From NCBI RefSeq assembly GCF_018614055.1, contig NZ_JAGGPB010000026.1, forward strand, positions 124,001 to 188,000: a stretch of 64,000 nt of DNA. The letters run 5' to 3'. Made by a program: the position numbers and the translations under genes. Source of the DNA: Streptomyces sp. ISL-98 (lineage in GTDB: Bacteria > Actinomycetota > Actinomycetes > Streptomycetales > Streptomycetaceae). Below the pieces are notes generated by a model, which was given only the letters and a program-made list of their open reading frames with translations, was not told the origin of the DNA and made no database searches. Shown here piece by piece: positions 46,560 to 55,607 of the stretch (the stretch's first letter is position 1; every line of letters begins with the position of its first letter).

Positions 46560-48590
46560 ATGACAGCGACGACCGACGGAAGCACCGGGGCCATGGAACC
46601 CCGCGCAGCCGCGGCCAGCGAAACAACCGACACGACCTCCGGCACGACACCTGCCCCCTCCGACGTCCTCGACGCGGCCCGGCGGGCCACGGATCGCGCG
46701 GTCGAGCATCTGCTCGCGAGGCAGGACGCCCAGGGCTGGTGGAAGGGTGACCTCGAAACCAATGTGACCATGGACGCCGAGGACCTGCTCCTCCGCCAGT
46801 TCCTGGGCATTCAGGACGAGAAGACCGTCCGGGCGGCCGCGCTCTTCATCCGGGGCGAGCAGCGCGAGGACGGCACCTGGGCCACGTTCTACGGCGGACC
46901 GGGCGAACTCTCCACCACCATCGAGGCTTACGTCGCCCTGCGGCTGGCCGGTGACCTGCCCGACGATCCGCACATGGCGCGCGCGGCGGCCTGGATCAGG
47001 GCGCGCGGCGGCATCGCCGCGAGCCGCGTCTTCACCCGGATCTGGCTCGCCCTCTTCGGCTGGTGGAAGTGGGACGATCTGCCCGAGCTGCCGCCCGAGC
47101 TGATCTTTCTGCCCTCGTGGTTCCCGCTGAACATCTACGAGTTCGGCTGCTGGGCGCGGCAGACCGTAGTGCCGCTGACCGTGGTCTCCGCGCACCGGCC
47201 CGTGCGTCCCGCGCCCTTCTCGATCGACGAGCTGCACACCGATCCGCGGCTGCCGAACCCGCCCAAGCGGCTTGCCAGGCCCACCAGTTGGGAAGGTGCG
47301 TTCCAGCGGCTCGACAAGGTCCTGCATCTCTACCAGAAGGTCGCGCCGCGCAGGCTGCGCAGGGCCGCGATGAAGAGCGCGGCGCGCTGGATCATCGAGC
47401 GGCAGGAGAACGACGGCTGCTGGGGCGGGATCCAGCCGCCCGCCGTGTACTCGCTGATCGCGCTCCATCTCCTCGGATACGACCTCGACCATCCGGTGAT
47501 GCGCGCGGGCCTGGAGTCGCTCGACCGGTTCGCCGTGTGGCGGGAGAACGGCGCCCGCCAGATCGAGGCCTGTCAGTCGCCGGTCTGGGACACCTGCCTC
47601 GCCACGATCGCGCTCGCCGACGCGGGAGTACGCCCGGACGACCCGGCGCTCGTCAAGGCAGCCGACTGGATGATGAGCGAGCAGATCGTGCGGCCGGGCG
47701 ACTGGTCCGTACGACGGCCGGAACTCGAGCCGGGCGGCTGGGCGTTCGAGTTCCACAACGACAACTACCCCGACATCGACGACACGGCGGAAGTCATCCT
47801 GGCGCTGCGCCGCGTCGCGCACCCGGACCGGGGCCGGACAGAGGCCACGATCGAGCGCGGTGTCCGCTGGACTCTCGGGATGCAGTCCAGGAACGGCGCC
47901 TGGGCGGCCTTCGACGCCGACAACACCAGCGCCTTCCCGAACCGGCTGCCGTTCTGCGACTTCGGCGAGGTCATCGACCCGCCGTCATCCGACGTCACCG
48001 CGCATGTGGTGGAGATGCTGGCCGTCGAGGGCAAGGCGTACCACGCGCGCACCCGGCGCGGCATCGAGTGGCTGCTCGCCGAACAGGAGTCGAATGGCGC
48101 CTGGTTCGGCCGCTGGGGCGTCAACTACGTATACGGGACAGGGTCGGTGGTGCCCGGGCTGATCACAGCAGGGCTGCCCGCGTCGCATCCCGCTATCCGC
48201 CGCGCCGTCGACTGGCTGGAGTCCGTCCAGAACGACGACGGTGGCTGGGGCGAGGACCTGCGCTCGTACCGCGAGAGCGACTGGGCCGGGCACGGCGCGT
48301 CGACCGCCTCGCAGACCGCCTGGGCGCTGCTCGCCCTGCTCGCGGCGGGGGAGCGGGACAGCAAGTCCACCGAGCGGGGCGTCGCCTGGCTCGCCGAGAC
48401 CCAGTGCGCGGACGGTTCCTGGGACGAGCCGTACTTCACCGGCACCGGATTCCCGTGGGACTTCTCCATCAACTACAACCTCTACCGGCAGGTCTTCCCG
48501 CTCACCGCGCTCGGGCGGTACGTCCACGGGGAGCCCACCTTCACCAACGCGTTCGCCGGTACGCTCCCCGACACCCGTGAGGGGGACTGA
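46560..48590 (+). CDS. shc: Squalene-hopene cyclase
   Basis: 676 residues. A 40-residue Thr/Ala-rich N-terminal extension precedes the double alpha-barrel. The catalytic DxDDTA motif is in NDNYPDIDDTAEVILALRRV with the acid near residue 406. Several QW repeats are visible, for example DAQGWWKGDLETN, REDGTWATFYGGPGE, NDGCWGGIQPP, SRNGAWAAFDADNT and CADGSWDEPYFTGTG. The membrane-inserting segment is PELIFLPSWFPLNIYEFGCW near 180. It cyclises squalene to hopene and diplopterol at the cytoplasmic membrane. A 114-bp gap separates it from the polyprenyl synthase, and its stop overlaps hpnG by one base. Confidence 0.96.
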   Translation: MTATTDGSTGAMEPRAAAASETTDTTSGTTPAPSDVLDAARRATDRAVEHLLARQDAQGWWKGDLETNVTMDAEDLLLRQFLGIQDEKTVRAAALFIRGEQREDGTWATFYGGPGELSTTIEAYVALRLAGDLPDDPHMARAAAWIRARGGIAASRVFTRIWLALFGWWKWDDLPELPPELIFLPSWFPLNIYEFGCWARQTVVPLTVVSAHRPVRPAPFSIDELHTDPRLPNPPKRLARPTSWEGAFQRLDKVLHLYQKVAPRRLRRAAMKSAARWIIERQENDGCWGGIQPPAVYSLIALHLLGYDLDHPVMRAGLESLDRFAVWRENGARQIEACQSPVWDTCLATIALADAGVRPDDPALVKAADWMMSEQIVRPGDWSVRRPELEPGGWAFEFHNDNYPDIDDTAEVILALRRVAHPDRGRTEATIERGVRWTLGMQSRNGAWAAFDADNTSAFPNRLPFCDFGEVIDPPSSDVTAHVVEMLAVEGKAYHARTRRGIEWLLAEQESNGAWFGRWGVNYVYGTGSVVPGLITAGLPASHPAIRRAVDWLESVQNDDGGWGEDLRSYRESDWAGHGASTASQTAWALLALLAAGERDSKSTERGVAWLAETQCADGSWDEPYFTGTGFPWDFSINYNLYRQVFPLTALGRYVHGEPTFTNAFAGTLPDTREGD

Positions 48591-49243
48591 TGAGCATGCC
48601 CCCGGCGCCCTCACGGCCCGCGCCGCTGCTGATCGCCTGCGCGCTCGGCATCGAGCAGTTCGCGCTGCGCAGCGGCGTCCGCAGGGGGGCGCCGGGGCCC
48701 GTGACCGTACTGCGTACGGGCATGGGAGCCAGGGCGGCCGAAGCCGCCGTCACCCGGGCGCTCGGCGAAGGCGGCCCCGCCGGGGACACCGCCGTCATCG
48801 CCTCCGGCTTCTGCGCCGGTCTCGCCCCCGGGATGCACCCCGGGGACCTGATCGTCGCCGACGAGACGCGCGGGCCGTACGGCAGCACGCCCTGTACGGG
48901 GGCGGAGCTGCTCGCGGAGGCGCTGGCCGGAGCGCTGCCGGGGCGCACGGTGCACACCGGCCCGCTGACCGGCTCCGACCATGTCGTACGGGGGCACGAG
49001 CGGGCCGAGCTGCGGGCCACCGGGGCCATCGCGGTGGACATGGAATCCGCGGCGACGCTCTGGAGCGCGCTGCGGGCGGGACCGCGCCCGGTTGCGGCCG
49101 TACGAGTGGTCGTGGACGCCCCAGAGCATGAGCTCGTCCGCATTGGGACGCTGCGCGGTGGAATATCAGCCTTTCGTGTTCTCCGCGCCGTTCTGCCCGC
49201 TTTCTTTGAATGGCACCGTTCTTTACTGCTCCCCAGGAGGTGA
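48590..49243 (+). CDS. hpnG: Hopanoid-associated phosphorylase HpnG
   Basis: 217 residues, ATG on the last base of the shc stop (TGATG). It belongs to the purine nucleoside phosphorylase/MTA nucleosidase superfamily: TVLRTGMGARAAEAAVTRAL near residue 38, ASGFCAGLAPGMHPGDLIVA near 68 and the substrate Glu in GAIAVDMESAATLWSALRAG near 148. In hopanoid producers HpnG removes adenine from adenosylhopane to give ribosylhopane or its phosphate. It is directly followed by hpnH, which makes that substrate. Confidence 0.9.
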   Translation: MSMPPAPSRPAPLLIACALGIEQFALRSGVRRGAPGPVTVLRTGMGARAAEAAVTRALGEGGPAGDTAVIASGFCAGLAPGMHPGDLIVADETRGPYGSTPCTGAELLAEALAGALPGRTVHTGPLTGSDHVVRGHERAELRATGAIAVDMESAATLWSALRAGPRPVAAVRVVVDAPEHELVRIGTLRGGISAFRVLRAVLPAFFEWHRSLLLPRR

Positions 49244-49248
49244 GCTAG

Positions 49249-50271
49249 ATGGCCATGCCGCTCCGTCAGACCATCAGGGTCGGGACGTACCTCGTTGAAC
49301 AGAAGCTCCGCAAGCGTGAGAAGTTCCCGCTGATTGTCGAGCTGGAACCGCTCTATGCCTGCAATCTCGCCTGCGAAGGGTGCGGCAAGATCCAGCATCC
49401 GGCCGGTGTCCTCAAGCAGCGCATGCCGGTCGCCCAGGCGGTCGGCGCGGTGCTCGAATCCGGGGCACCGATGGTGTCCATCGCCGGTGGCGAGCCACTG
49501 ATGCATCCTCAGATCGACGAGATCGTCCGCCAGTTGGTGGCGAAGAGGAAGTACGTCTTCCTGTGCACCAATGCCATGTTGCTGCGCAAGAAGATCGAGA
49601 AGTTCAAGCCTTCTCCCTACTTCGCTTTCGCCGTGCACATCGACGGGCTGCGCGAGCGGCACGACGAATCGGTGGCGAAGGAGGGGGTGTTCGACGAGGC
49701 GGTGGAGGCGATCAAGGAGGCCAAGAAGCGCGGCTTCCGGGTCACCACCAACTCGACCTTCTTCAACACGGACACCCCGCAGACGATCATCGAGGTGCTC
49801 AACTACCTCAATGACGACCTGCAGGTGGACGAGATGATGATCTCGCCCGCCTACGCCTACGAGAAGGCTCCCGACCAGGAGCATTTCCTCGGCGTGGAGC
49901 AGACCAGGGAGCTGTTCAAGAAGGCATTCGCGGGCGGCAACCGGCGCCGCTGGCGGCTGAACCACTCGCCGCTCTTCCTGGACTTCCTGGAGGGCAAGGC
50001 CGACTTCCCGTGCACGGCGTGGGCGATTCCCAACTACTCGCTCTTCGGGTGGCAGCGGCCCTGCTATCTGATGGCCGACGGGTACGTCCCGACGTACCGC
50101 GAGCTCATCGAGGACACCGACTGGAGCAAGTACGGGCGCGGCAAGGACGCGAGGTGCGCCAACTGCATGGCGCACTGCGGCTACGAGCCGACGGCCGTCC
50201 TCGCGACCATGGGCTCCCTGAAGGAGTCCCTGCGCGCGGTCCGCGAAACCGTCTCGGGAAGCCACGGGTGA
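49249..50271 (+). CDS. hpnH: Radical SAM adenosylhopane synthase HpnH
   Basis: 340 residues, ATG preceded by a perfect AGGAGG. The [4Fe-4S] SAM motif CX3CX2C is C38, C42, C45 in LEPLYACNLACEGCGKIQHP. SIAGGEPLMHPQIDEIV is the SAM-binding GGE motif. The C-terminal cysteines in ARCANCMAHCGYEPTAVLAT match the conserved HpnH tail. It adds the 5'-deoxyadenosyl radical to hopene, giving adenosylhopane, the first step of C35 side-chain synthesis. Five bases separate it from hpnG and four from ispG. Confidence 0.96.
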   Translation: MAMPLRQTIRVGTYLVEQKLRKREKFPLIVELEPLYACNLACEGCGKIQHPAGVLKQRMPVAQAVGAVLESGAPMVSIAGGEPLMHPQIDEIVRQLVAKRKYVFLCTNAMLLRKKIEKFKPSPYFAFAVHIDGLRERHDESVAKEGVFDEAVEAIKEAKKRGFRVTTNSTFFNTDTPQTIIEVLNYLNDDLQVDEMMISPAYAYEKAPDQEHFLGVEQTRELFKKAFAGGNRRRWRLNHSPLFLDFLEGKADFPCTAWAIPNYSLFGWQRPCYLMADGYVPTYRELIEDTDWSKYGRGKDARCANCMAHCGYEPTAVLATMGSLKESLRAVRETVSGSHG

Positions 50272-50275
50272 CGTG

Positions 50276-51439
50276 ATGACCGGCGAGCCTGTCGCACTGG
50301 GGCTCCCCGAGCTGCCGGCCCGGCCGCTGGCGGTGCGCCGCCCTTCGCGGCGTATCCAGGTCGGGTCGGTGGCGGTGGGCGGGGACGCGCCCGTCTCGGT
50401 GCAGTCGATGACGACCACCAGGACGTCCGACATCGGCGCGACGCTGCAGCAGATCGCGGAGCTGACCGCGTCCGGCTGCCAGATCGTACGAGTGGCCTGC
50501 CCGACCCAGGACGACGCCGACGCGCTGGCGACCATTGCGCGCAAGTCGCAGATCCCGGTGATCGCGGACATCCACTTCCAGCCGAAGTACGTCTTCGCGG
50601 CCATCGACGCGGGCTGTGCGGCGGTCCGGGTGAACCCGGGCAACATCAAGCAGTTCGACGACAAGGTGAAGGAGATCGCCAAGGCTGCCTCGGCCACCGG
50701 GACTCCGATCCGTATCGGTGTGAACGCCGGATCGCTGGACCGGCGGCTCCTTGAGAAGTACGGGAAGGCCACGCCCGAGGCACTGGTGGAGTCGGCGCTG
50801 TGGGAGGCGTCGCTCTTCGAGGAGCACGGGTTCCGCGACATCAAGATCTCGGTCAAGCACAACGACCCGGTCGTGATGGTCAACGCGTACCGGCAGCTCG
50901 CCGCGCAGTGCGACTACCCGCTGCACCTGGGGGTCACGGAGGCCGGCCCCGCCTTCCAGGGCACGATCAAGTCGGCGGTCGCCTTCGGCGCGCTGCTGAG
51001 CGAGGGCATCGGCGACACGATCCGGGTGTCGTTGTCGGCCCCGCCCGTCGAGGAGGTCAAGGTCGGCCTCCAGATCCTGGAGTCGCTCAACCTCAAGCAG
51101 CGCCGCCTGGAGATCGTTTCGTGTCCCTCGTGCGGGCGTGCGCAAGTCGATGTCTACCGGCTCGCGGACGAGGTGGCGGCCGGGCTCGAAGGCATGGAGG
51201 TGCCGCTGCGGGTCGCCGTCATGGGCTGTGTGGTCAACGGTCCCGGTGAGGCGCGCGAGGCGGACCTGGGGGTCGCCTCCGGCAATGGAAAGGGTCAGAT
51301 CTTCGTGAAGGGCGAGGTCATCAAGACCGTCTCCGAGTCGAAGATCGTCGAGACCCTCATCGAAGAGGCGATGAAGATCGCCGCAACTATGGAGGACGAG
51401 GGGGTCCCCTCGGGGGCGCCCGACGTCACCGTGAGCTGA
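50276..51439 (+). CDS. ispG: 4-hydroxy-3-methylbut-2-enyl-diphosphate synthase (IspG)
   Basis: 387 residues from the ATG at 50276 (a GTG immediately before is possible). Features: VQSMTTTRTSDIGATLQQIA near residue 43, IPVIADIHFQPKYVFAAIDA near 95, and the iron-sulfur cysteines in EIVSCPSCGRAQVDVY near 282 and VAVMGCVVNGPGEAREADLG near 318. It converts MEcPP to HMBPP in the MEP pathway. Its place in a hopanoid operon suggests a dedicated second copy that raises isoprenoid flux. Whether another ispG exists elsewhere cannot be seen here. Confidence 0.95.
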   Translation: MTGEPVALGLPELPARPLAVRRPSRRIQVGSVAVGGDAPVSVQSMTTTRTSDIGATLQQIAELTASGCQIVRVACPTQDDADALATIARKSQIPVIADIHFQPKYVFAAIDAGCAAVRVNPGNIKQFDDKVKEIAKAASATGTPIRIGVNAGSLDRRLLEKYGKATPEALVESALWEASLFEEHGFRDIKISVKHNDPVVMVNAYRQLAAQCDYPLHLGVTEAGPAFQGTIKSAVAFGALLSEGIGDTIRVSLSAPPVEEVKVGLQILESLNLKQRRLEIVSCPSCGRAQVDVYRLADEVAAGLEGMEVPLRVAVMGCVVNGPGEAREADLGVASGNGKGQIFVKGEVIKTVSESKIVETLIEEAMKIAATMEDEGVPSGAPDVTVS

Positions 51440-51464
51440 AGAGGATCAGAGAGGGGGCCCGAGC

Positions 51465-53378
51465 GTGACGATCTTGGAAACCATCCGGGGGCCGCGCGAC
51501 CTGAAGGCGCTGACAGAAGCCGAAGTCTGTCATCTGTCGTCCGAAATCCGGGAGTTCCTGGTCCAGGCCGTGGCCAGAACGGGCGGTCACCTGGGGCCCA
51601 ACCTCGGCGTGGTGGAACTCTCCATCGCCCTGCACCGGGTGTTCGAGTCACCCGCCGACCGCATCCTGTGGGACACCGGCCACCAGAGCTACGTACACAA
51701 ACTGCTCACCGGACGGCAGGACTTCTCCAAGCTGCGTGGCAAGGGCGGGCTTTCCGGCTATCCGTCGCGCGAGGAGTCCGAGCACGACGTCATCGAGAAC
51801 TCGCACGCCTCGACCGTCCTCGGCTGGGCCGACGGCCTCGCCAAAGCGAACCAGGTGCTCGGCAGGACGGACCACGTCGTCGCGGTCATCGGGGACGGTG
51901 CGCTCACCGGCGGCATGGCGTGGGAGGCGCTGAACAACATCGCCGCCGCGAAGGACCGGCCCCTGGTCATCGTCGTCAACGACAACGAGCGCTCATACGC
52001 CCCCACCATCGGCGGGCTTGCCAACCACCTCGCCACGCTCCGTACGACCGACGGGTACGAGCGGTTCCTCGCCTGGGGCAAGGAGGTGCTTCAGCACACT
52101 CCCGTCATCGGGCAGCCGCTGTACGAGTCGCTGCACGGCGCGAAGAAGGGCTTCAAGGACGCCTTCGCCCCGCAGGGCATGTTCGAGGACCTCGGGCTCA
52201 AGTACGTCGGGCCGATCGACGGCCACGACATCGCCGCCGTCGAGTCGGCACTGAGCCGCGCCAAACGCTTCCACGGCCCGGTGCTTGTGCACTGCTTGAC
52301 CGAGAAGGGGCGCGGTTACGCAGCCGCCGAGCAGGACGAGGCCGACCGTTTTCACACGGTCGGAGTGATGGACCCGCTGACCTGTGAGCCCCTCGCACCG
52401 TCCAACGGCCCTTCCTGGACCTCGGTGTTCGGCGACGAGATCGCCAAGATCGGGGCCGAGCGGCCGGACGTCGTCGCGATCACGGCGGCCATGCTGCACC
52501 CCGTGGGGCTGACGAAGTTCGCCGAGGCGTTCCCCGAGCGGATCTGGGACGTCGGGATCGCCGAGCAGCACGCAGCGGTGTCCGCCGCCGGACTCGCCAC
52601 CGGCGGCCTCCATCCCGTCGTCGCCGTCTACGCCACCTTCCTCAACCGCGCCTTCGACCAGCTGCTGATGGACGTGTCGCTGCACAAGTGCGGCGTGACC
52701 TTCGTCCTCGACCGGGCCGGTGTCACCGGCGTCGACGGCCCGTCGCACAACGGCATGTGGGACATGTCGATCCTCCAGGTCGTACCCGGCCTGCGCATCG
52801 CCGCACCGCGGGACGCCGGCCAACTGCGCGCCCAGCTGCGCGAAGCTGTCGACGTCGACGACGCGCCGACGGTCCTGCGCTTCCCCAAGGAGTCGGTCGG
52901 CCCGGAGATCCCGGCGATCAGCCGGGTGGGCGGCATGGACGTGCTGTACCGGGCCGACGAGCCCGAAGAGCCCGACGTGCTCCTGGTCTCCGTCGGCGCA
53001 CTCGCGCCCGTCTGCCTCCAAGCCGCTGACCTGCTGTCGGAGCGTGGCATCACCTGCACCGTCGTCGACCCCCGGTGGGTCAAGCCCGTCGACGAGCAGC
53101 TCGCACCCCTCGCCGAACTGCACCGCCTCGTCGCGGTCGTCGAGGACAACAGCCGTGCCGGCGGCGTCGGTTCGGCCGTGGGGCAGGCGCTGCGCGACGC
53201 CGGAGTCGACGTACCACTGCGGACGTACGGCATCCCCGGCCAATTCCTTGCGCACGCCAAACGCGGCGAGGTACTGGCCGACATCGGGCTCACCCCCGTC
53301 GAGATCGCGGGGCGGATCACCGCCGCCCTGGCAGCTCAGGAAGTCCCACAGGTGCTGGTGAAGGAGACCGGGGAATGA
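51465..53378 (+). CDS. dxs: 1-deoxy-D-xylulose-5-phosphate synthase (Dxs)
   Basis: 637 residues from a GTG with AGAGGGGG upstream. Thiamine diphosphate features are DTGHQSYVHKLLTGRQD near residue 65, the GDG...N motif VIGDGALTGGMAWEALNN near 142 and VVNDNERSYAPTIGGLANHL near 168. The pyrimidine-domain Glu is in VGIAEQHAAVSAAGLATGG near 368 and the C-terminal TFVLDRAGVTGVDGPSHNG near 415 is typical. It makes DXP from pyruvate and glyceraldehyde-3-phosphate, the entry step of the MEP pathway. With ispG it forms a precursor-supply pair within the hopanoid operon. Its stop overlaps the aminotransferase start (ATGA). Confidence 0.96.
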   Translation: MTILETIRGPRDLKALTEAEVCHLSSEIREFLVQAVARTGGHLGPNLGVVELSIALHRVFESPADRILWDTGHQSYVHKLLTGRQDFSKLRGKGGLSGYPSREESEHDVIENSHASTVLGWADGLAKANQVLGRTDHVVAVIGDGALTGGMAWEALNNIAAAKDRPLVIVVNDNERSYAPTIGGLANHLATLRTTDGYERFLAWGKEVLQHTPVIGQPLYESLHGAKKGFKDAFAPQGMFEDLGLKYVGPIDGHDIAAVESALSRAKRFHGPVLVHCLTEKGRGYAAAEQDEADRFHTVGVMDPLTCEPLAPSNGPSWTSVFGDEIAKIGAERPDVVAITAAMLHPVGLTKFAEAFPERIWDVGIAEQHAAVSAAGLATGGLHPVVAVYATFLNRAFDQLLMDVSLHKCGVTFVLDRAGVTGVDGPSHNGMWDMSILQVVPGLRIAAPRDAGQLRAQLREAVDVDDAPTVLRFPKESVGPEIPAISRVGGMDVLYRADEPEEPDVLLVSVGALAPVCLQAADLLSERGITCTVVDPRWVKPVDEQLAPLAELHRLVAVVEDNSRAGGVGSAVGQALRDAGVDVPLRTYGIPGQFLAHAKRGEVLADIGLTPVEIAGRITAALAAQEVPQVLVKETGE

Positions 53379-54772
53379 AGGACGACGAGCCGAGAGGCTT
53401 CGATCTGGCGACGCTCCTCGCCGAGCGCGGAGCCGAGCGCTACGAACTGCATGCCAGACACCTGAACCACCAGCTGCCGCGCATGCTGCACACGATCGGC
53501 TTCGACAAGGTCTACGAGCGCGCCGAGGGCGCCTACTTCTGGGACGCGGAAGGCAACGACTACCTCGACATGCTCGCCGGGTTCGGCGTCATGGGCCTCG
53601 GCAGGCACCACCCCGTCGTACGCAAGGCGCTGCACGACGTACTCGACGCCTCGCTCGCCGACCTGACCCGCTTCGACTGCCAGCCGCTGCCCGGACTCCT
53701 CGCCGAGAAACTGCTCACCCACAGCCCGCACCTCGACCGGGTGTTCTTCGGCAACAGCGGTACCGAAGCCGTCGAGACCGCGCTGAAGTTCGCCAGGTAC
53801 GCGACCGGGAAACCCAGGATCCTGTACTGCGCCCACGCCTTCCACGGCCTGACCGCCGGCTCGCTGTCGGTCAACGGCGAGAACGGCTTCCGCGACGGCT
53901 TCGCGCCACTGCTGCCCGACACCCCGATCTCACTCGGCGACCTGGACGCCCTGGAGCGGGAGCTGAAACGGGGCGACGTGGCCGGCTTCGTCGTCGAACC
54001 CATCCAGGGCAAGGGCGTGCACGAATCCCCGCCCGGCTTTTTGCGCGCCGCCCAGGACCTCCTGCGCCGCCACAAGGCGCTGCTGATCGCCGACGAGGTC
54101 CAGACCGGACTCGGCAGGACCGGTGACTTCTACGCGTACCAGCACGAGGAGGGCGTCGAGCCGGATCTGCTGTGCGTCGCCAAGGCGCTGTCGGGCGGAT
54201 ACGTGCCGGTGGGCGCGACCCTCGGCAAGGACTGGATCTTCAAGAAGGTGTACTCGTCGATGGACCGGGTGCTGGTCCACTCGGCCAGCTTCGGCTGCAA
54301 TGCCCAGGCGATGGCGGCAGGTCTCGCCGTCCTCTCGGTGATGGAGGACGAGGAGATCGTCGCGAACGCCCGGCTCACCGGCGATCTGCTGCGTGAGCGG
54401 CTCACGGCACTCGTGGGCCGCTACGAGCTGCTGCACGACGTACGAGGCCGCGGCCTCATGATCGGCATCGAGTTCGGCCGGCCCGGCTCGCTGAAACTGC
54501 GCAGCCGCTGGACCATGCTCCAGGCCGCCCGCAAGGGTCTCTTCGCGCAGATGGTCGTCGTACCGCTGCTCCGGAAACACCGCATCCTCACCCAGGTCTC
54601 CGGCGACCACCTGGAGGTGATCAAGCTGATTCCGCCGCTGACGGTGGGGGTGAAGGAGGTGGACCGCTTCATCGAGGCGTTCACCGCCGTGATGGACGAG
54701 GCGCACAGCGGCGGCGGTCTGATGTGGGACTTCGGCAAGACACTGATGAAGCAGGCAGTCGGCAACCGATAA
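53375..54772 (+). CDS. hpnO: Class III (acetylornithine/ornithine-type) aminotransferase, HpnO-like
   Basis: 465 residues, ATG overlapping the dxs stop. PLP-enzyme features: FFGNSGTEAVETALKFARYA near residue 128, YCAHAFHGLTAGSLSVNGEN near 155, LLIADEVQTGLGRTGDFYAY near 235 and the Schiff-base Lys in LLCVAKALSGGYVPVGATLG near 270. An N-terminal 40-residue section (HARHLNHQLPRMLHTIGFDK) is typical of this hopanoid-linked subgroup. In hopanoid producers HpnO aminates ribosylhopane to amino-bacteriohopanetriol (C35). It is the last gene of the operon; the next gene begins after 63 bp that contain two operator-like sites. Confidence 0.85.
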   Translation: MKDDEPRGFDLATLLAERGAERYELHARHLNHQLPRMLHTIGFDKVYERAEGAYFWDAEGNDYLDMLAGFGVMGLGRHHPVVRKALHDVLDASLADLTRFDCQPLPGLLAEKLLTHSPHLDRVFFGNSGTEAVETALKFARYATGKPRILYCAHAFHGLTAGSLSVNGENGFRDGFAPLLPDTPISLGDLDALERELKRGDVAGFVVEPIQGKGVHESPPGFLRAAQDLLRRHKALLIADEVQTGLGRTGDFYAYQHEEGVEPDLLCVAKALSGGYVPVGATLGKDWIFKKVYSSMDRVLVHSASFGCNAQAMAAGLAVLSVMEDEEIVANARLTGDLLRERLTALVGRYELLHDVRGRGLMIGIEFGRPGSLKLRSRWTMLQAARKGLFAQMVVVPLLRKHRILTQVSGDHLEVIKLIPPLTVGVKEVDRFIEAFTAVMDEAHSGGGLMWDFGKTLMKQAVGNR

Positions 54773-54779
54773 GGCCCTT

Positions 54780-54814
54780 TTGCCTTAGAGGCAAGATGTT
54801 TGCCTTACGGGCAA
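54780..54814. promoter_or_regulatory. Two tandem 15-bp operators upstream of the XRE-cupin gene
   Basis: TTGCCTTAGAGGCAA (54780-54794) and TTGCCTTACGGGCAA (54800-54814) are inverted repeats with TTGCC/GGCAA-type arms. They are repeated in the same orientation exactly 20 bp apart, about two helical turns. They lie 22 bp before the XRE-cupin start, so two regulator dimers could bind side by side and autoregulate. Confidence 0.7.
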
Positions 54815-54835
54815 TGCCTCTGGCCCAATGGAGAC

Positions 54836-55429
54836 ATGACCCCAGAAGAGCCGGCCGAGGCAATGCCCTCGGTCGCCCCACGCCTGCGTGACCTGCGCCG
54901 GCGCAGCGGCCTCACCCTCGAAGCGGCCGCCCGTCGCGCCGGACTCTCGCCCGCGCACCTGTCCCGCCTGGAGACGGGCCGGCGGCAGCCCTCGCTGCCG
55001 ATGCTGCTCACGCTGGCCCGTGTCTACGGTACGACGGTGTCCGCGCTGCTCGGCGAGACCGCCGTCGACCGGGACGCCGTACTGCGGTCCGGTGAGGCCG
55101 AGGCGCGGGAGGCCGACGGCTGGACGTACCACCGGGCCGGCGGGCCGGGCCGCGCCATGCAGGCACTGCGGGTGCGTGTGCCGTACGGCGCGCAGGGCGA
55201 CCTGGTGCGTGTCCACCCGGGCGAGGAGTGGCTGTACGTGCTGTCGGGGCGGCTGAGGCTGGTCCTCGGCGAGAGCGTCCACCAGCTCGACGCGGGGGAC
55301 AGCGCGCACTTCGACTCGCTGACCCCCCACCGCATCGGCGCTGCGACCCGGGACGGCGCCGAGCTCCTCTTCGTTCACACGCTGCTGCAGAGCGCCGCGG
55401 CCGGGCTGTGCCTACCCCAGGAGATCTGA
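54836..55429 (+). CDS. XRE-family regulator with C-terminal cupin domain
   Basis: 197 residues from the ATG at 54836. Residues about 15-70 are an XRE helix-turn-helix: RLRDLRRRSGLTLEAAARRA, then GLSPAHLSRLETGRRQPSLP. Residues about 110-190 are a cupin (VHPGEEWLYVLSGRLRLVLG and LDAGDSAHFDSLTPHRIGAA) with the usual His/Glu metal positions. Such regulators sense small molecules through the cupin. Two TTGCC...GGCAA operators sit at its promoter. It is followed after one base by the DUF6126 peptide gene, a recurrent pairing in Streptomyces from memory. It could regulate that peptide, itself, and possibly the hopanoid operon end. Confidence 0.9.
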   Translation: MTPEEPAEAMPSVAPRLRDLRRRSGLTLEAAARRAGLSPAHLSRLETGRRQPSLPMLLTLARVYGTTVSALLGETAVDRDAVLRSGEAEAREADGWTYHRAGGPGRAMQALRVRVPYGAQGDLVRVHPGEEWLYVLSGRLRLVLGESVHQLDAGDSAHFDSLTPHRIGAATRDGAELLFVHTLLQSAAAGLCLPQEI

Positions 55430-55430
55430 A

Positions 55431-55577
55431 ATGCCGGACGAGAAGTCCACCGCGCGCCGCTTCATCGAGGACAAGATCCCCAGGGGGCTGGTGATCCGGC
55501 TCTTCGTCTACGTCGTCGCAGGCCACCTCTTCGCGGCCTTCGTCTACCTGCTCTTCACGCTCGGTGCCGAGCGCTGA
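55431..55577 (+). CDS. DUF6126 family small membrane protein, 48 residues
   Basis: The ATG at 55431 has AGGAG seven bases upstream and begins one base after the XRE-cupin stop. The product starts MPDEKSTARRFIEDKIPRGL and continues with one membrane helix (VIRLFVYVVAGHLFAAFVYL) and a short tail LFTLGAER. DUF6126 peptides next to XRE-cupin regulators recur in Streptomyces, which makes it very likely to be real despite its size. Function unknown; an N-in single-pass topology with a positive N-terminal region fits. The regulator probably controls its amount. Confidence 0.85.
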   Translation: MPDEKSTARRFIEDKIPRGLVIRLFVYVVAGHLFAAFVYLLFTLGAER

Positions 55578-55607
55578 CCCCGTCTTTCCGCCTGTTCAGC
55601 TCGCGTC

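Noticed and set aside
48541..50883. 780-codon minus-strand frame over shc, hpnG, hpnH and ispG
   Set aside because: It spans four certain genes on the other strand and shows no domain.
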